NCBI RefSeq assembly: GCF_051020765.1
Contig: NW_027469187.1
Coordinates: 372,001 to 436,000 of the forward strand
Source of the DNA: Lasioglossum baleicum
Lineage: Eukaryota > Arthropoda > Insecta > Hymenoptera > Halictidae
Length of the DNA: 64,000 bases
Reading direction: 5' to 3'
Every line of letters begins with the position of its first letter. The first letter of the stretch is position 1. Shown here in pieces: positions 38,924 through 53,500 of this stretch. The notes below the pieces were generated by a model that saw nothing but the letters and a program-made list of their open reading frames with translations, did no database searches and was not told where the DNA came from. The position numbers and the translations under genes were made by a program.

Positions 38924-41900
38924 GATATTTTCGACTAGCATTGTGGTGAGCTAATTTCGTTGCATACATAATACAAAAATTTCATGTACTGATATTTTCG
39001 ACTAGTATTGTGGTGAGCTGATTCTATTGCACATATAATATGGAAATTTGCTCCACAGATATTTTCGACTAGAATTGTGGTGAGCTGATTCTATTGCACA
39101 TATAATATGGAAATTTGTTCTATTGAAATATCCTACCGCTGACTAATGCTATTGTGTAAAATTTGTTCTACTGATATTTTCGACTAGTATTGTGGTGAGC
39201 TAATTTTATTGCGTATATAATATGAAAATTTGCAATACTGATATTTTGGACTTGTATTGTGGTGAGTTAATTTTATTGCGTATATAATTTGAACATTTGT
39301 TGTATTGAAATTTTCTACTGGATACATATTTTATTGTGTAAAATTTGCTCTATTGATATTTTCTACTAGTATTGTGGTGAGCTAATTTTTTTGCGTGTAT
39401 AGTACGAAAATTAGCACTACTGATGTTTTCGTCTAGTACTGTGGTGAGCTAATACTATTGCATATATAATATGAAAATTTGCACTACTGATACTTTGGAC
39501 TTGTATTGTGCTCAGTTAATTTTATTGCACATATAATATGAAAATGTACTCTACTTATATTTTCGACTAGTATTGTGGAGAGCTAACTTTATTGCACATA
39601 TAATGTGAAAATTTGCTCCACTGACATTTTCGATTATTATGGTGGTGAGCTAATTTTCTTACATGTATAGTATGAAAATTAGGTTTACTGATATTTTCGA
39701 CTAGTATTGTTGTGCGCTATCTTTATTGCATATATAATATGACAATTTGCTCTACTGATATTTCCGACTAAAGTTGTGTTGTGCTAATTTTATTCGATAC
39801 ATAATATGAAAATTGGTTCTATTGAAATTTTCTACCGTAGACAAATTTTATTATGTAAAATTTGTTCTATTGATATTTTCGTCTAGTGTTGTTGTGAGCT
39901 AATTTTATTGCATGGAGAATATGACTATTTTCTCTACTGATATTTTGGACTAGAATTGTGGCGAGCTAATTTTTTTGCAAATATAATATGAAAATTTGCT
40001 CTACTGATATTTTCGACTAGTATTGTGGAAAGCTAACTTTATTGCACATATAATACGAAAATTTGCTCTAGAGATAGTATCGACTAGTATTGTGACGAGC
40101 TAATTTTGTTGCATGTATAATATGAAAATTTGCTCGACTAATATTTTCGAATTGTATTGTGGTGAGTTAATTTTAATGCATATATAATATGAAAATTTGC
40201 TTTACTTATATTTTCGACTGGTATTGTGGTCAGCTCACTTTATTGTGTATATAATATGAAACTTTGCTCTTCTGATATTTTCGACTAGTGTTGTGGTGAG
40301 CTGATTCTATTGCACATATAATATGGAAATTTGTTCTATTGAAATTTTATACAGTAGACAAATTTTATTGTGTAAAATTTGCTCTATTGATATTTTCGTC
40401 CAGTGTTGTAGTTAGCTAATTTTATTGCGTATAAATATGAAAATTTGTTCTATTGAGATTTTCTACTAATGGCATATTGTATTGTGTAAAATTTGCTTTA
40501 TCGATGTCTTCGATTAGTATTATGGTGTGCTACTTTTGTTGCACATATGAAATGAAAATTTGCCCTTCTGATATTTTCGACCAGTATTGTTGTGAGCTAA
40601 TTTTGTTGCATATATAATACGAAAATTTGCTCTACAGATATTTTCGACTAATATTGTGATGTGCTAATTTTATTGCATATATAATAAGAAGATTAGCACT
40701 ACTGATATTTTCGTCTAGTGTTGTTGTGAGCTAATTTTATTGCATAGAGAATATGACTATTTTCTCTACTGATATTTTCGACTAGTATTGTGGAAAGCAA
40801 ACTTTATTGCACATATAATACGAAAATTTGCTCTACTGATATTTTCGACTAGTATTGTGACGAGCTAATTTTGTTGCATGTATAATATGCAAACTTACTC
40901 TACTGATATGTTCGACTAGTATTGTGGTGAGCTAATTTTATTGCGTATCTAATATCATTATTTGCTCTACTGTTATTTTCGACTAGTATTGTGGTGAGCC
41001 GATTTTGTTGCATATGTAAAACGAAAATTTGCTCTAGACATATTATCGACTAGTATTGTGACGAGCTAATTTTGTTGCATGTATAATATGAAAACTTACT
41101 CTACTGATATGTTCGACTAGTATTGTGGTGAGCTAATTGTATTGCGTATATAATATGAAAATTTGTTGTATTCAAACCTACTACTGATGACATATTATAT
41201 TGTTTAAAATTTGCTGTATCGATATTTCCGGCTATTATTATGTTTAACTACTTTTATAGTATATATAATTTGAAAATTTGCTATACGGATATTTTCGACT
41301 AGTATTGTAGAGAGCTAATTTTATTGCATATATAATATGAAAATTTGCTGTACGGATATTTTCGTCTAGTATTCTGGTGAGCTGATTTTATTGCACATAT
41401 AATATGAAAATTTGTTGCATTGCAATCTTCTGATGTTGACAAATTTTATTGTGCAAAATTTGCTCCATTGATATTATAGACTAGTATTGTGGTGAGCTAA
41501 TTTTATTGCATATATAATATGAAAATATGCTCTACAGATATTTTCGTCTAATATTGTGGTAAGCTAACTTTATTGTATATATAACATGAAAATTTGCATT
41601 ACTGATATTATTGACAAGTATTGTGCGAGCGAATTTTATTGCATATATAATATGAAAATTTATTCTACTGATATGTCCTACTAGTATATTCGTGAGCTAA
41701 TTTTATTGCATTTGTAATATGAAAATTTGCTCCACTGATACTTTCGACTAGAACTGTGGTTAGGTAATTTTATTGCATATGTAATATGGAAATTGGCTTT
41801 ACTGATATTATCGACTAGGATTGTGGTGAGCTAACTTTATTGCATATATAATATGAAAATTTGCTCTACTGATATTTTGGACTAGTATTGTGGCGAGCTA

Positions 41901-44891
41901 ATTTTGTTGCATATATAATACGAAATTTGCTCTACAGATATTTTCGACTAGTATTCTGATGTGCTAATTTTATTGCATATATAATAAGAAAATTAGCACT
42001 ACAGATATTTTCGTCTACTGTTGTTGTGAGCTAATTTCATTGCATAGAGAATATGACTATTTTCTCTACTGATATTTTGGACTAGAATTGTGGCGAGCTA
42101 ATTTTTTTGCAAATATAATATGAAAATTTGCTCTAGTGACATTTTCGACTAGTATTGTGGAAAGCTAACTTTATTGCACATATAATACGAAAATTTGCTC
42201 TAGAGATATTTTCGACTAGTATTGTGACGAGCTAATTTTGTTGCTTCTATAATATGAAAATTTGCTCGACTAACATTTTCGAATTGTATTGTGGTGAGTT
42301 AATTTTAATGCATATATAATATGAAAATTTGTTGTATTGAAATTTTCTACTGGATACATATTATATTGTGTAAAATTTGCTTTATAGATATTTTCGATTA
42401 GTATTATGGGATGCTAATTTTATTGCATATATAATATGAAAATTTGAATTACTGATATTTTCGATTAGTGTTGTGGTGATCTGATTCTATTGCACATATA
42501 ATATGGAAATTTGCTGTACTGACATTTTCGACTAGTATCGTGGTGAGCTAATCCTATTGCGTACACAATATGATAATTGGTCGCATTGAAATTTTCTTCT
42601 GATGACATATTATATTGTGTAAAATTTTATGCATCGATATTTTCGACTACTATTGTGGTTAGATAATTTTACTGGATATATAATATGACAATTTGTTCTA
42701 CTGATATTTCCGAATAGAGTTGCGTTGAGCTAATTTTATTGCACATATAATATGGAAATATTGACGACTGATATTTTCGACTTGTATTTTGGTGAGTTAA
42801 TATTGTTGCGTAAAGAATATGAAAATTTGCTCTAATGAAATTTTCGGCTAGTGTTGTGGTGAGCTAATTTTATTGCGTATCTAATATCATTATTTGCTCT
42901 ACTGTTATTTTCGACTAGTATTGTGGTGAGCCGGTTTTTTGTTGCATATGTAAAACGAAAATTTGCTCTAGAGATATTATCGACTAGTATTGTGACGAGC
43001 TAATTTTGTTGCATGTATAATATGAAAACTTACTCTACTGATATGTTCGACTAGTATTGTGGTGAGCTAATTGTATTGCGTATATAATATGAAAATTTGT
43101 TGTATTCAAACCTACTACTGATGACATATTATATTGTTTAAAATTTGTTGTATCGATATTTCCGACTATTATTATGTTTAACTAATTTTATAGTATATAT
43201 AATTTGAAAATTTGCTATACATATATTTTCGACTAGTATTGTAGAGAGCTAATTTTATTGCATATATAATATGAAAATTTGCTGTACGGATATTTTCGTC
43301 TAGTATTCTGGTGAGCTGATTTTATTGCACATATAATATGAAAATTTGTTGCATTGCAATCTTCTGATGTTGACAAATTTTATTGTGCAAAATTTGCTCC
43401 ATTGATATTATAGACTAGTATTGTGGTGAGCTAATTTTATTGCATATATAATATGAAAATATGCTCTACAGATATTTTCGTCTAATATTGTGGTAAGCTA
43501 ACTTTATTGTATATATAACATGAAAATTTGCATTACTGATATTATTGACAAGTATTGTGCGAGCGAATTTTATTGCATATATAATATGAAAATTTATTCT
43601 ACTGATATGTTCTACTAGTATATTCGTGAGCTAATTTTATTGCATTTGTAATATGAAAATTTGCTCCACTGATACTTTCGACTAGAACTGTGGTTAGGTA
43701 ATTTTATTGCATATGTAATATGGAAATTGGCTTTACTGATATTATCGACTAGGATTGTGGTGAGCTAACTTTATTGCATATATAATATGAAAATTTGCTC
43801 TACTGATATTTTGGACTAGTATTGTGGCGAGCTAATTTTGTTGCATATATAATACGAAAATTTGCTCTACAGATATTTTCGACTAGTATTCTGATGTGCT
43901 AATTTTATTGCATATATAATAAGAAAATTAGCACTACAGATATTTTCGTCTACTGTTGTTGTGAGCTAATTTTATTGCATAGAGAATATGACTATTTTCT
44001 CTACTGATATTTTGGACTAGAATTGTGGCGAGCTAATTTTTTTGCAAATATAATATGAAAATTTGCTCTAGTGACATTTTCGACTAGTATTGTGGAAAGC
44101 TAACTTTATTGCACATATAATACGAAAATTTGCTCTAGAGATATTTTCGACTAGTATTGTGACGAGCTAATTTTGTTGCTTCTATAATATGAAAATTTGC
44201 TCGACTAACATTTTCGAATTGTATTGTGGTGAGTTAATTTTAATGCATATATAATATGAAAATTTGTTGTATTGAAATTTTCTACTGGATACATATTATA
44301 TTGTGTAAAATATGCTTATATATATCGATATTTTCTACTAGCGATGTGGTTAGATAATTTTACAGGATATATAATATGAAAGTTTGCTCTACTGATATTT
44401 CGGACTAGAATTATGTTGAGCTAATTTTATTGCATATGTAATATGAAAATATGCACTGGGGATATTTTCAACTAGTATTGTGGTGATCCAATTTTATTGC
44501 GTATGTAATATGAAAATTTTCTCAACAGATTTCTTCGACTAGTATTGCGGTGTTCTAATTTCATTGCATATATAATATGGAAATTTGTTCTAATGAAATA
44601 TCCTACCGCTGACAAATGCTATTGTGTAAAATTTGTTCTACTGATATTTTCGACTAGTATTGTGGTGAGATAATTATATTGCATATATAATAAGAAAATT
44701 TGTTGGATTGAAATTTTATACTGCTGACAGATTTTATTGTGTAGAATTTGGTTTATTGATATTTTCGACTAGTATTGTGGTGAGGTAATTTTATTGCATA
44801 TAGAATATGATTATTTTCCCTACTGATATCTTCGACTAGAATTGTAGCGATCTAATTATATTGCATATAAAATATGAAAATTTGCTCTAGT
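38924..44891 (+). repeat. Family 2 HOR copy 1 (5968 bp, type A-Y-S-S'-T)
   Basis: The start is the shared GATATTTTCGACTAGCATTG, followed by the unique TTGCATACATAATACAAAAA at 38960. The same landmarks recur at 44892, 50525 and 56666. Blocks are A 38924-40345, Y 40346-40923, S about 40924-42855, a truncated S' about 42856-44312, and T 44307-44891. A second landmark, TTGCGTGTATAGTACG, at 39391 recurs at 45359, 50992 and 57133 with identical spacings of 5968, 5633 and 6141. Copies are nearly identical base for base, whereas neighbouring monomers within a copy differ widely. This is the hallmark of recent HOR amplification. Confidence 0.9.
40924..44312 (+). repeat. Nested ~1.93-kb repeat S in HOR copy 1
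   Basis: The segment beginning GTGGTGAGCTAATTTTATTG with GCGTATCTAATATCATTATT occurs at 40924 and 42856 (1932 bp apart). GTTGCATTGCAATCTTCTG occurs at 41414 and 43348 (1934 bp). GATATGTTCGACTAGTATTG occurs at 41106 and 43040 (1934 bp). The second copy stops at about 44312, inside a short-form monomer (GGATACATATTATATTGTG), and passes into block T. The two copies are almost identical apart from single-base changes and a T-run length change in GCCGGTTTTTTG against GCCGATTTTG. Confidence 0.88.
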
Positions 44892-47800
44892 GATATTTTC
44901 GACTAGCATTGTGGTGAGCTAATTTCGTTGCATACATAATACAAAAATTTCATGTACTGATATTTTCGACTAGTATTGTGGTGAGCTGATTCTATTGCAC
45001 ATATAATATGGAAATTTGCTCCACAGATATTTTCGACTAGAATTGTGGTGAGCTGATTCTATTGCACATATAATATGGAAATTTGTTCTATTGAAATATC
45101 CTACCGCTGACTAATGCTATTGTGTAAAATTTGTTCTACTGATATTTTCGACTAGTATTGTGGTGAGCTAATTTTATTGCATATATAATATGAAAATTTG
45201 CAATACTGATATTTTGGACTTGTATTGTGGTGAGTTAATTTTATTGCGTATATAATTTGAACATTTGTTGTATTGAAATTTTCTACTGGATACATATTTT
45301 ATTGTGTAAAATTTGCTCTATTGATATTTTCTACTAGTATTGTGGTGAGCTAATTTTTTTGCGTGTATAGTACGAAAATTAGCACTACTGATGTTTTCGT
45401 CTAGTACTGTGGTGAGCTAATACTATTGCATATATAATATGAAAATTTGCACTACTGATACTTTGGACTTGTATTGTGCTCAGTTAATTTTATTGCACAT
45501 ATAATATGAAAATGTACTCTACTTATATTTTCGACTAGTATTGTGGAGAGCTAACTTTATTGCACATATAATGTGAAAATTTGCTCCACTGACATTTTCG
45601 ATTATTATGGTGGTGAGCTAATTTTATTCGATACATAATATGAAAATTGGTTCTATTGAAATTTTCTACGTAGACAAATTTTATTATGTAAAATTTGTTC
45701 TATTGATATTTTCGTCTAGTGTTGTTGTGAGCTAATTTTATTGCATGGAGAATATGACTATTTTCTCTACTGATATTTTGGACTAGAATTGTGGCGAGCT
45801 AATTTTTTTGCAAATATAATATGAAAATTTGCTCTACTGATATTTTCGACTAGTATTGTGGAAAGCTAACTTTATTGCACATATAATACGAAAATTTGCT
45901 CTAGAGATAGTATCGACTAGTATTGTGACGAGCTAATTTTGTTGCATGTATAATATGAAAATTTGCTCGACTAATATTTTCGAATTGTATTGTGGTGAGT
46001 TAATTTTAATGCATATATAATATGAAAATTTGCTTTACTTATATTTTCGACTGGTATTGTGGTCAGCTCACTTTATTGTGTATATAATATGAAACTTTGC
46101 TCTTCTGATATTTTCGACTAGTGTTGTGGTGAGCTGATTCTATTGCACATATAATATGGAAATTTGTTCTATTGAAATTTTATACAGTAGACAAATTTTA
46201 TTGTGTAAAATTTGCTCTATTGATATTTTCGTCCAGTGTTGTAGTTAGCTAATTTTATTGCGTATAAATATGAAAATTTGTTCTATTGAGATTTTCTACT
46301 AATGGCATATTGTATTGTGTAAAATTTGCTTTATCGATGTCTTCGATTAGTATTATGGTGTGCTACTTTTGTTGCACATATGAAATGAAAATTTGCCCTT
46401 CTGATATTTTCGACCAGTATTGTTGTGAGCTAATTTTGTTGCATATATAATACGAAAATTTGCTCTACAGATATTTTCGACTAATATTGTGATGTGCTAA
46501 TTTTATTGCATATATAATAAGAAGATTAGCACTACTGATATTTTCGTCTAGTGTTGTTGTGAGCTAATTTTATTGCATAGAGAATATGACTATTTTCTCT
46601 ACTGATATTTTCGACTAGTATTGTGGAAAGCAAACTTTATTGCACATATAATACGAAAATTTGCTCTACTGATATTTTCGACTAGTATTGTGGTGAGCTA
46701 ATTGTATTGCGTATATAATATGAAAATTTGTTGTATTCAAACCTACTACTGATGACATATTATATTGTTTAAAATTTGCTGTATCGATATTTCCGGCTAT
46801 TATTATGTTTAACTACTTTTATAGTATATATAATTTGAAAATTTGCTATACGGATATTTTCGACTAGTATTGTAGAGAGCTAATTTTATTGCATATATAA
46901 TATGAAAATTTGCTGTACGGATATTTTCGTCTAGTATTCTGGTGAGCTGATTTTATTGCACATATAATATGAAAATTTGTTGCATTGCAATCTTCTGATG
47001 TTGACAAATTTTATTGTGCAAAATTTGCTCCATTGATATTATAGACTAGTATTGTGGTGAGCTAATTTTATTGCATATATAATATGAAAATATGCTCTAC
47101 AGATATTTTCGTCTAATATTGTGGTAAGCTAACTTTATTGTATATATAACATGAAAATTTGCATTACTGATATTATTGACAAGTATTGTGCGAGCGAATT
47201 TTATTGCATATATAATATGAAAATTTATTCTACTGATATGTCCTACTAGTATATTCGTGATCTAATTTTATTGCATTTGTAATATGAAAATTTGCTCCAC
47301 TGATACTTTCGACTAGAACTCTGGTTAGGTAATTTTATTGCATATGTAATATGGAAATTGGCTTTACTGATATTATCGACTAGGATTGTGGTGAGCTAAC
47401 TTTATTGCATATATAATATGAAAATTTGCTCTACTGATATTTTCGACTAGTATTGTGGCGAGCTAATTTTGTTGCATATATAATACGAAAATTTGCTCTA
47501 CAGATATTTTCGACTAGTATTCTGATGTGCTAATTTTATTGCATATATAATAAGAAAATTAGCACTACAGATATTTTCGTCTACTGTTGTTGTGAGCTAA
47601 TTTCATTGCATAGAGAATATGACTATTTTCTCTACTGATATTTTGGACTAGAATTGTGGCGAGCTAATTTTTTTGCAAATATAATATGAAAATTTGCTCT
47701 AGTGACATTTTCGACTAGTATTGTGGAAAGCTAACTTTATTGCACATATAATACGAAAATTTGCTCTAGAGATATTTTCGACTAGTATTGTGACGAGCTA

Positions 47801-50524
47801 ATTTTGTTGCTTGTATAATATGAAAATTTGCTCGACTAACATTTTCGAATTGTATTGTGGTGAGTTAATTTTAATGCATATATAATATGAAAATTTGTTG
47901 TATTGAAATTTTCTACTGGATACATATTATATTGTGTAAAATTTGCTTTATAGATATTTTCGATTAGTATTATGGGATGCTAATTTTATTGCATATATAA
48001 TATGAAAATTTGAATTACTGATATTTTCGATTAGTGTTGTGGTGATCTGATTCTATTGCACATATAATATGGAAATTTGCTGTACTGACATTTTCGACTA
48101 GTATCGTGGTGAGCTAATCCTATTGCGTACACAATATGATAATTGGTCGCATTGAAATTTTCTTCTGATGACATATTATATTGTGTAAAATTTTATGCAT
48201 CGATATTTTCGACTACTATTGTGGTTAGATAATTTTACTGGATATATAATATGACAATTTGTTCTACTGATATTTCCGAATAGAGTTGCGTTGAGCTAAT
48301 TTTATTGCACATATAATATGGAAATATTGACGACTGATATTTTCGACTTGTATTTTGGTGAGTTAATATTGTTGCGTAAAGAATATGAAAATTTGCTCTA
48401 ATGAAATTTTCGGCTAGTGTTGTGGTGAGCTAATTTTATTGCGTATCTAATATCATTATTTGCTCTACTGTTATTTTCGACTAGTATTGTGGTGAGCCGG
48501 TTTTTTGTTGCATATGTAAAACGAAAATTTGCTCTAGAGATATTATCGACTAGTATTGTGACGAGCTAATTTTGTTGCATGTATAATATGAAAACTTACT
48601 CTACTGATATGTTCGACTAGTATTGTGGTGAGCTAATTGTATTGCGTATATAATATGAAAATTTGTTGTATTCAAACCTACTACTGATGACATATTATAT
48701 TGTTTAAAATTTGTTGTATCGATATTTCCGACTATTATTATGTTTAACTAATTTTATAGTATATATAATTTGAAAATTTGCTATACATATATTTTCGACT
48801 AGTATTGTAGAGAGCTAATTTTATTGCATATATAATATGAAAATTTGCTGTACGGATATTTTCGTCTAGTATTCTGGTGAGCTGATTTTATTGCACATAT
48901 AATATGAAAATTTGTTGCATTGCAATCTTCTGATGTTGACAAATTTTATTGTGCAAAATTTGCTCCATTGATATTATAGACTAGTATTGTGGTGAGCTAA
49001 TTTTATTGCATATATAATATGAAAATATGCTCTACAGATATTTTCGTCTAATATTGTGGTAAGCTAACTTTATTGTATATATAACATGAAAATTTGCATT
49101 ACTGATATTATTGACAAGTATTGTGCGAGCGAATTTTATTGCATATATAATATGAAAATTTATTCTACTGATATGTCCTACTAGTATATTCGTGAGCTAA
49201 TTTTATTGCATTTGTAATATGAAAATTTGCTCCACTGATACTTTCGACTAGAACTGTGGTTAGGTAATTTTATTGCATATGTAATATGGAAATTGGCTTT
49301 ACTGATATTATCGACTAGCATTGTGGTGAGCTAACTTTATTGCATATATAATATGGAAATTGGCTTTACTGATATTATCGACTAGGATTGTGGTGAGCTA
49401 ACTTTATTGCATATATAATATGAAAATTTGCTCTACTGATATTTTGGACTAGTATTGTGGCGAGCTAATTTTGTTGCATATATAATACGAAAATTTGCTC
49501 TACAGATATTTTCGACTAGTATTCTGATGTGCTAATTTTATTGCATATATAATAAGAAAATTAGCACTACAGATATTTTCGTCTACTGTTGTTGTGAGCT
49601 AATTTTATTGCATAGAGAATATGACTATTTTCTCTACTGATATTTTGGACTAGAATTGTGGCGAGCTAATTTTTTTGCAAATATAATATGAAAATTTGCT
49701 CTAGTGACATTTTCGACTAGTATTGTGGAAAGCTAACTTTATTGCACATATAATACGAAAATTTGCTCTAGAGATATTTTCGACTAGTATTGTGACGAGC
49801 TAATTTTGTTGCTTCTATAATATGAAAATTTGCTCGACTAACATTTTCGAATTGTATTGTGGTGAGTTAATTTTAATGCATATATAATATGAAAATTTGT
49901 TGTATTGAAATTTTCTACTGGATACATATTATATTGTGTAAAATATGCTTATATATATCGATATTTTCTACTAGCGATGTGGTTAGATAATTTTACAGGA
50001 TATATAATATGAAAGTTTGCTCTACTGATATTTCGGACTAGAATTATGTTGAGCTAATTTTATTGCATATGTAATATGAAAATATGCACTGGGGATATTT
50101 TCAACTAGTATTGTGGTGATCCAATTTTATTGCGTATGTAATATGAAAATTTTCTCAACAGATTTCTTCGACTAGTATTGCGGTGTTCTAATTTCATTGC
50201 ATATATAATATGGAAATTTGTTCTAATGAAATATCCTACCGCTGACAAATGCTATTGTGTAAAATTTGTTCTACTGATATTTTCGACTAGTATTGTGGTG
50301 AGATAATTATATTGCATATATAATAAGAAAATTTGTTGGATTGAAATTTTATACTGCTGACAGATTTTATTGTTTAGAATTTGGTTTATTGATATTTTCG
50401 ACTAGTATTGTGGTGAGGTAATTTTATTGCATATAGAATATGATTATTTTCCCTACTGATATCTTCGACTAGAATTGTAGCGATCTAATTATATTGCATA
50501 TAAAATATGAAAATTTGCTCTAGT
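44892..50524 (+). repeat. Family 2 HOR copy 2 (5633 bp, type A-Y-S-S'-T with indels)
   Basis: Same order as copy 1. It is 335 bp shorter, which is exactly five 67-bp units, and I can account for this. Two units are missing at about 45625 (GGTGAGCTAATTTT joins ATTCGATACATAATATG). About four units are missing near 46680-46700. One unit is duplicated at about 49310-49390 (two tandem copies of the GGAAATTGGCTTTACTGATA unit). Every difference is a whole number of monomers, which points to unequal exchange in register. Nested S copies have landmarks at 46979 and 48914 (1935 bp apart). Confidence 0.88.
49310..49395 (+). repeat. Single-monomer duplication private to HOR copy 2
   Basis: ATGGAAATTGGCTTTACTG with TATTATCGACTAG occurs twice in tandem here. 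Copies 1 and 3 have it once in S at this point (near 41790 or 43720 and 54930). The first duplicate reads ACTAGCATTG and the second ACTAGGATTG. Confidence 0.75.
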
Positions 50525-53500
50525 GATATTTTCGACTAGCATTGTGGTGAGCTAATTTCGTTGCATACATAATACAAAAATTTCATGTACTGATATTTTC
50601 GACTAGTATTGTGGTGAGCTGATTCTATTGCACATATAATATGGAAATTTGCTCCACAGATATTTTCGACTAGAATTGTGGTGAGCTGATTCTATTGCAC
50701 ATATAATATGGAAATTTGTTCTATTGAAATATCCTACCGCTGACTAATGCTATTGTGTAAAATTTGTTCTACTGATATTTTCGACTAGTATTGTGGTGAG
50801 CTAATTTTATTGCGTATATAATATGAAAATTTGCAATACTGATATTTTGGACTTGTATTGTGGTGAGTTAATTTTATTGCGTATATAATTTGAACATTTG
50901 TTGTATTGAAATTTTCTACTGGATACATATTTTATTGTGTAAAATTTGATCTATTGATATTTTCTACTAGTATTGTGGTGAGCTAATTTTTTTGCGTGTA
51001 TAGTACGAAAATTAGCACTACTGATGTTTTCGTCTAGTACTGTGGTGAGCTAATACTATTGCATATATAATATGAAAATTTGCACTACTGATACTTTGGA
51101 CTTGTATTGTGCTCAGTTAATTTTATTGCACATATAATATGAAAATGTACTCTACTTATATTTTCGACTAGTATTGTGGAGAGCTAACTTTATTGCACAT
51201 ATAATGTGAAAATTTGCTCCACTGACATTTTCGATTATTATGGTGGTGAGCTAATTTTCTTACATGTATAGTATGAAAATTAGGTTTACTGATATTTTCG
51301 ACTAGTATTGTTGTGCGCTATCTTTATTGCATATATAATATGACAATTTGCTCTACTGATATTTCCGACTAAAGTTGTGTTGTGCTAATTTTATTCGATA
51401 CATAATATGAAAATTGGTTCTATTGAAATTTTCTACCGTAGACAAATTTTATTATGTAAAATTTGTTCTATTGATATTTTCGTCTAGTGTTGTTGTGAGC
51501 TAATTTTATTGCATGGAGAATATGACTATTTTCTCTACTGATATTTTGGACTAGAATTGTGGCGAGCTAATTTTTTTGCAAATATAATATGAAAATTTGC
51601 TCTACTGATATTTTCGACTAGTATTGTGGAAAGCTAACTTTATTGCACATATAATACGAAAATTTGCTCTAGAGATAGTATCGACTAGTATTGTGACGAG
51701 CTAATTTTGTTGCATGTATAATATGAAAATTTGCTCGACTAATATTTTCGAATTGTATTGTGGTGAGTTAATTTTAATGCATATATAATATGAAAATTTG
51801 CTTTACTTATATTTTCGACTGGTATTGTGGTCAGCTCACTTTATTGTGTATATAATATGAAACTTTGCTCTTCTGATATTTTCGACTAGTGTTGTGGTGA
51901 GCTGATTCTATTGCACATATAATATGGAAATTTGTTCTATTGAAATATCCTACCGCTGACAAATGATATTGTGTAAAATTTGTTCTACTGATATTTTCGA
52001 ATAGTATCGTGGTGAGCTAATTTTATTGCGTATATAATATGAAAATTTGCAATACTGATATTTTGATCTTGTATTGTGGTGAGTTAATTTTATTGCGTAT
52101 TTAATATGAACATTTGTTGTATCGAAATTTTCTACTGATTACATATTATATTGTGTAAAATTTGCTTTATAAATATTTTCGATTATTATTATGGGAAGCT
52201 AATTTTATTGCATATATAATATGAAAATTTGCTTTACTAATATTTTCGACTAGTGTTGTGGTGATCTGATTATATTGCACATATAATATGGAAATTTGCT
52301 GTACTTATATATTCGACTAGTATCGTGGTGAGCTAATGCTATTGCGTACATAATATGAAAATTGGTGGCATTGAAATATTCTTCTGATGACATATTATAT
52401 TGTGTAAAATTTTATGCATCGATATTTTCGACTACTATTGTGGTTGGATAATTTTACTGGATATATAATATGACAATTTGTTCTACTGATATTTCCGAAT
52501 AGAGTTGTGTTGAGCTAATTTTAGTGCATATATAATATGGAAATTTGTTCTATTGAAATTTTCTACAGTTGACAAATTGTATTGTGTAAAATTTGCAGTA
52601 TTGATATTTTCGTCCAGTGTTGCGGTGAACTAATTTTATTGCGTATATAATATGAAAATTTTTGCTATTGGAATTTTCGGCTAATGACATATTGTATTGT
52701 GAAAAACTTGCTTTATGGATATTTTGGATTAGTATTATGGTGAGCTAATTTTATTGCATATATAATATGAAAATATGCATTACGGATATTTTCAACTTGT
52801 ATTCTGTTTAGTTGATTTTATTGCACATGTAATATGAAAATTTGCTCTACTGATACTTTCGTCTAGTATAGTGGTGAGCTAATTTTATTCCGTATATAAT
52901 ATGATAATTTGATCTATTGAAATATCCTACCAATGACAAATGTTATTGTGTAAAATTTGTTCTTCTGATATTTTCGACTAGTATTGTGGTGAGCTTACTT
53001 TATTTCGTATATAATATGGAAATTTGCACTACTGATATTTTTTACTTGTATTGTGGTGAATTAATTTTATTGCGTATATAATATGTACATTTGTTGTATT
53101 GAAATTTCCTACTGATTACATATTATATTGTGTAAAATTTGCTTTATAGTTTTTTTCGATTAGTATCATGGGAATCTAGTTTTATTGCATATATAATATG
53201 AAAATATGGTCTACTGATATTTTCGAATAATATTGTGGTGAGCTAATACTATTGCATATATAATACGAAAATCTGCTCCACTGGTATATTCGACTTGTAT
53301 TGTGGGTAGTAAATTTTATTGCGTATATAATAGGACTATTTTTTGTAATGATATTTTCGGCTGGTATTGAGGTGAGATAATTTTATTGCATATATAATAT
53401 GAAATTTCGCTCCACTGATATTGTCGTCTAGTATTGTGGTGAACTATTTTATTGTATGTATAGTATGAAAATAAGTTTTTCTGATATTTTCAACTAGTAT

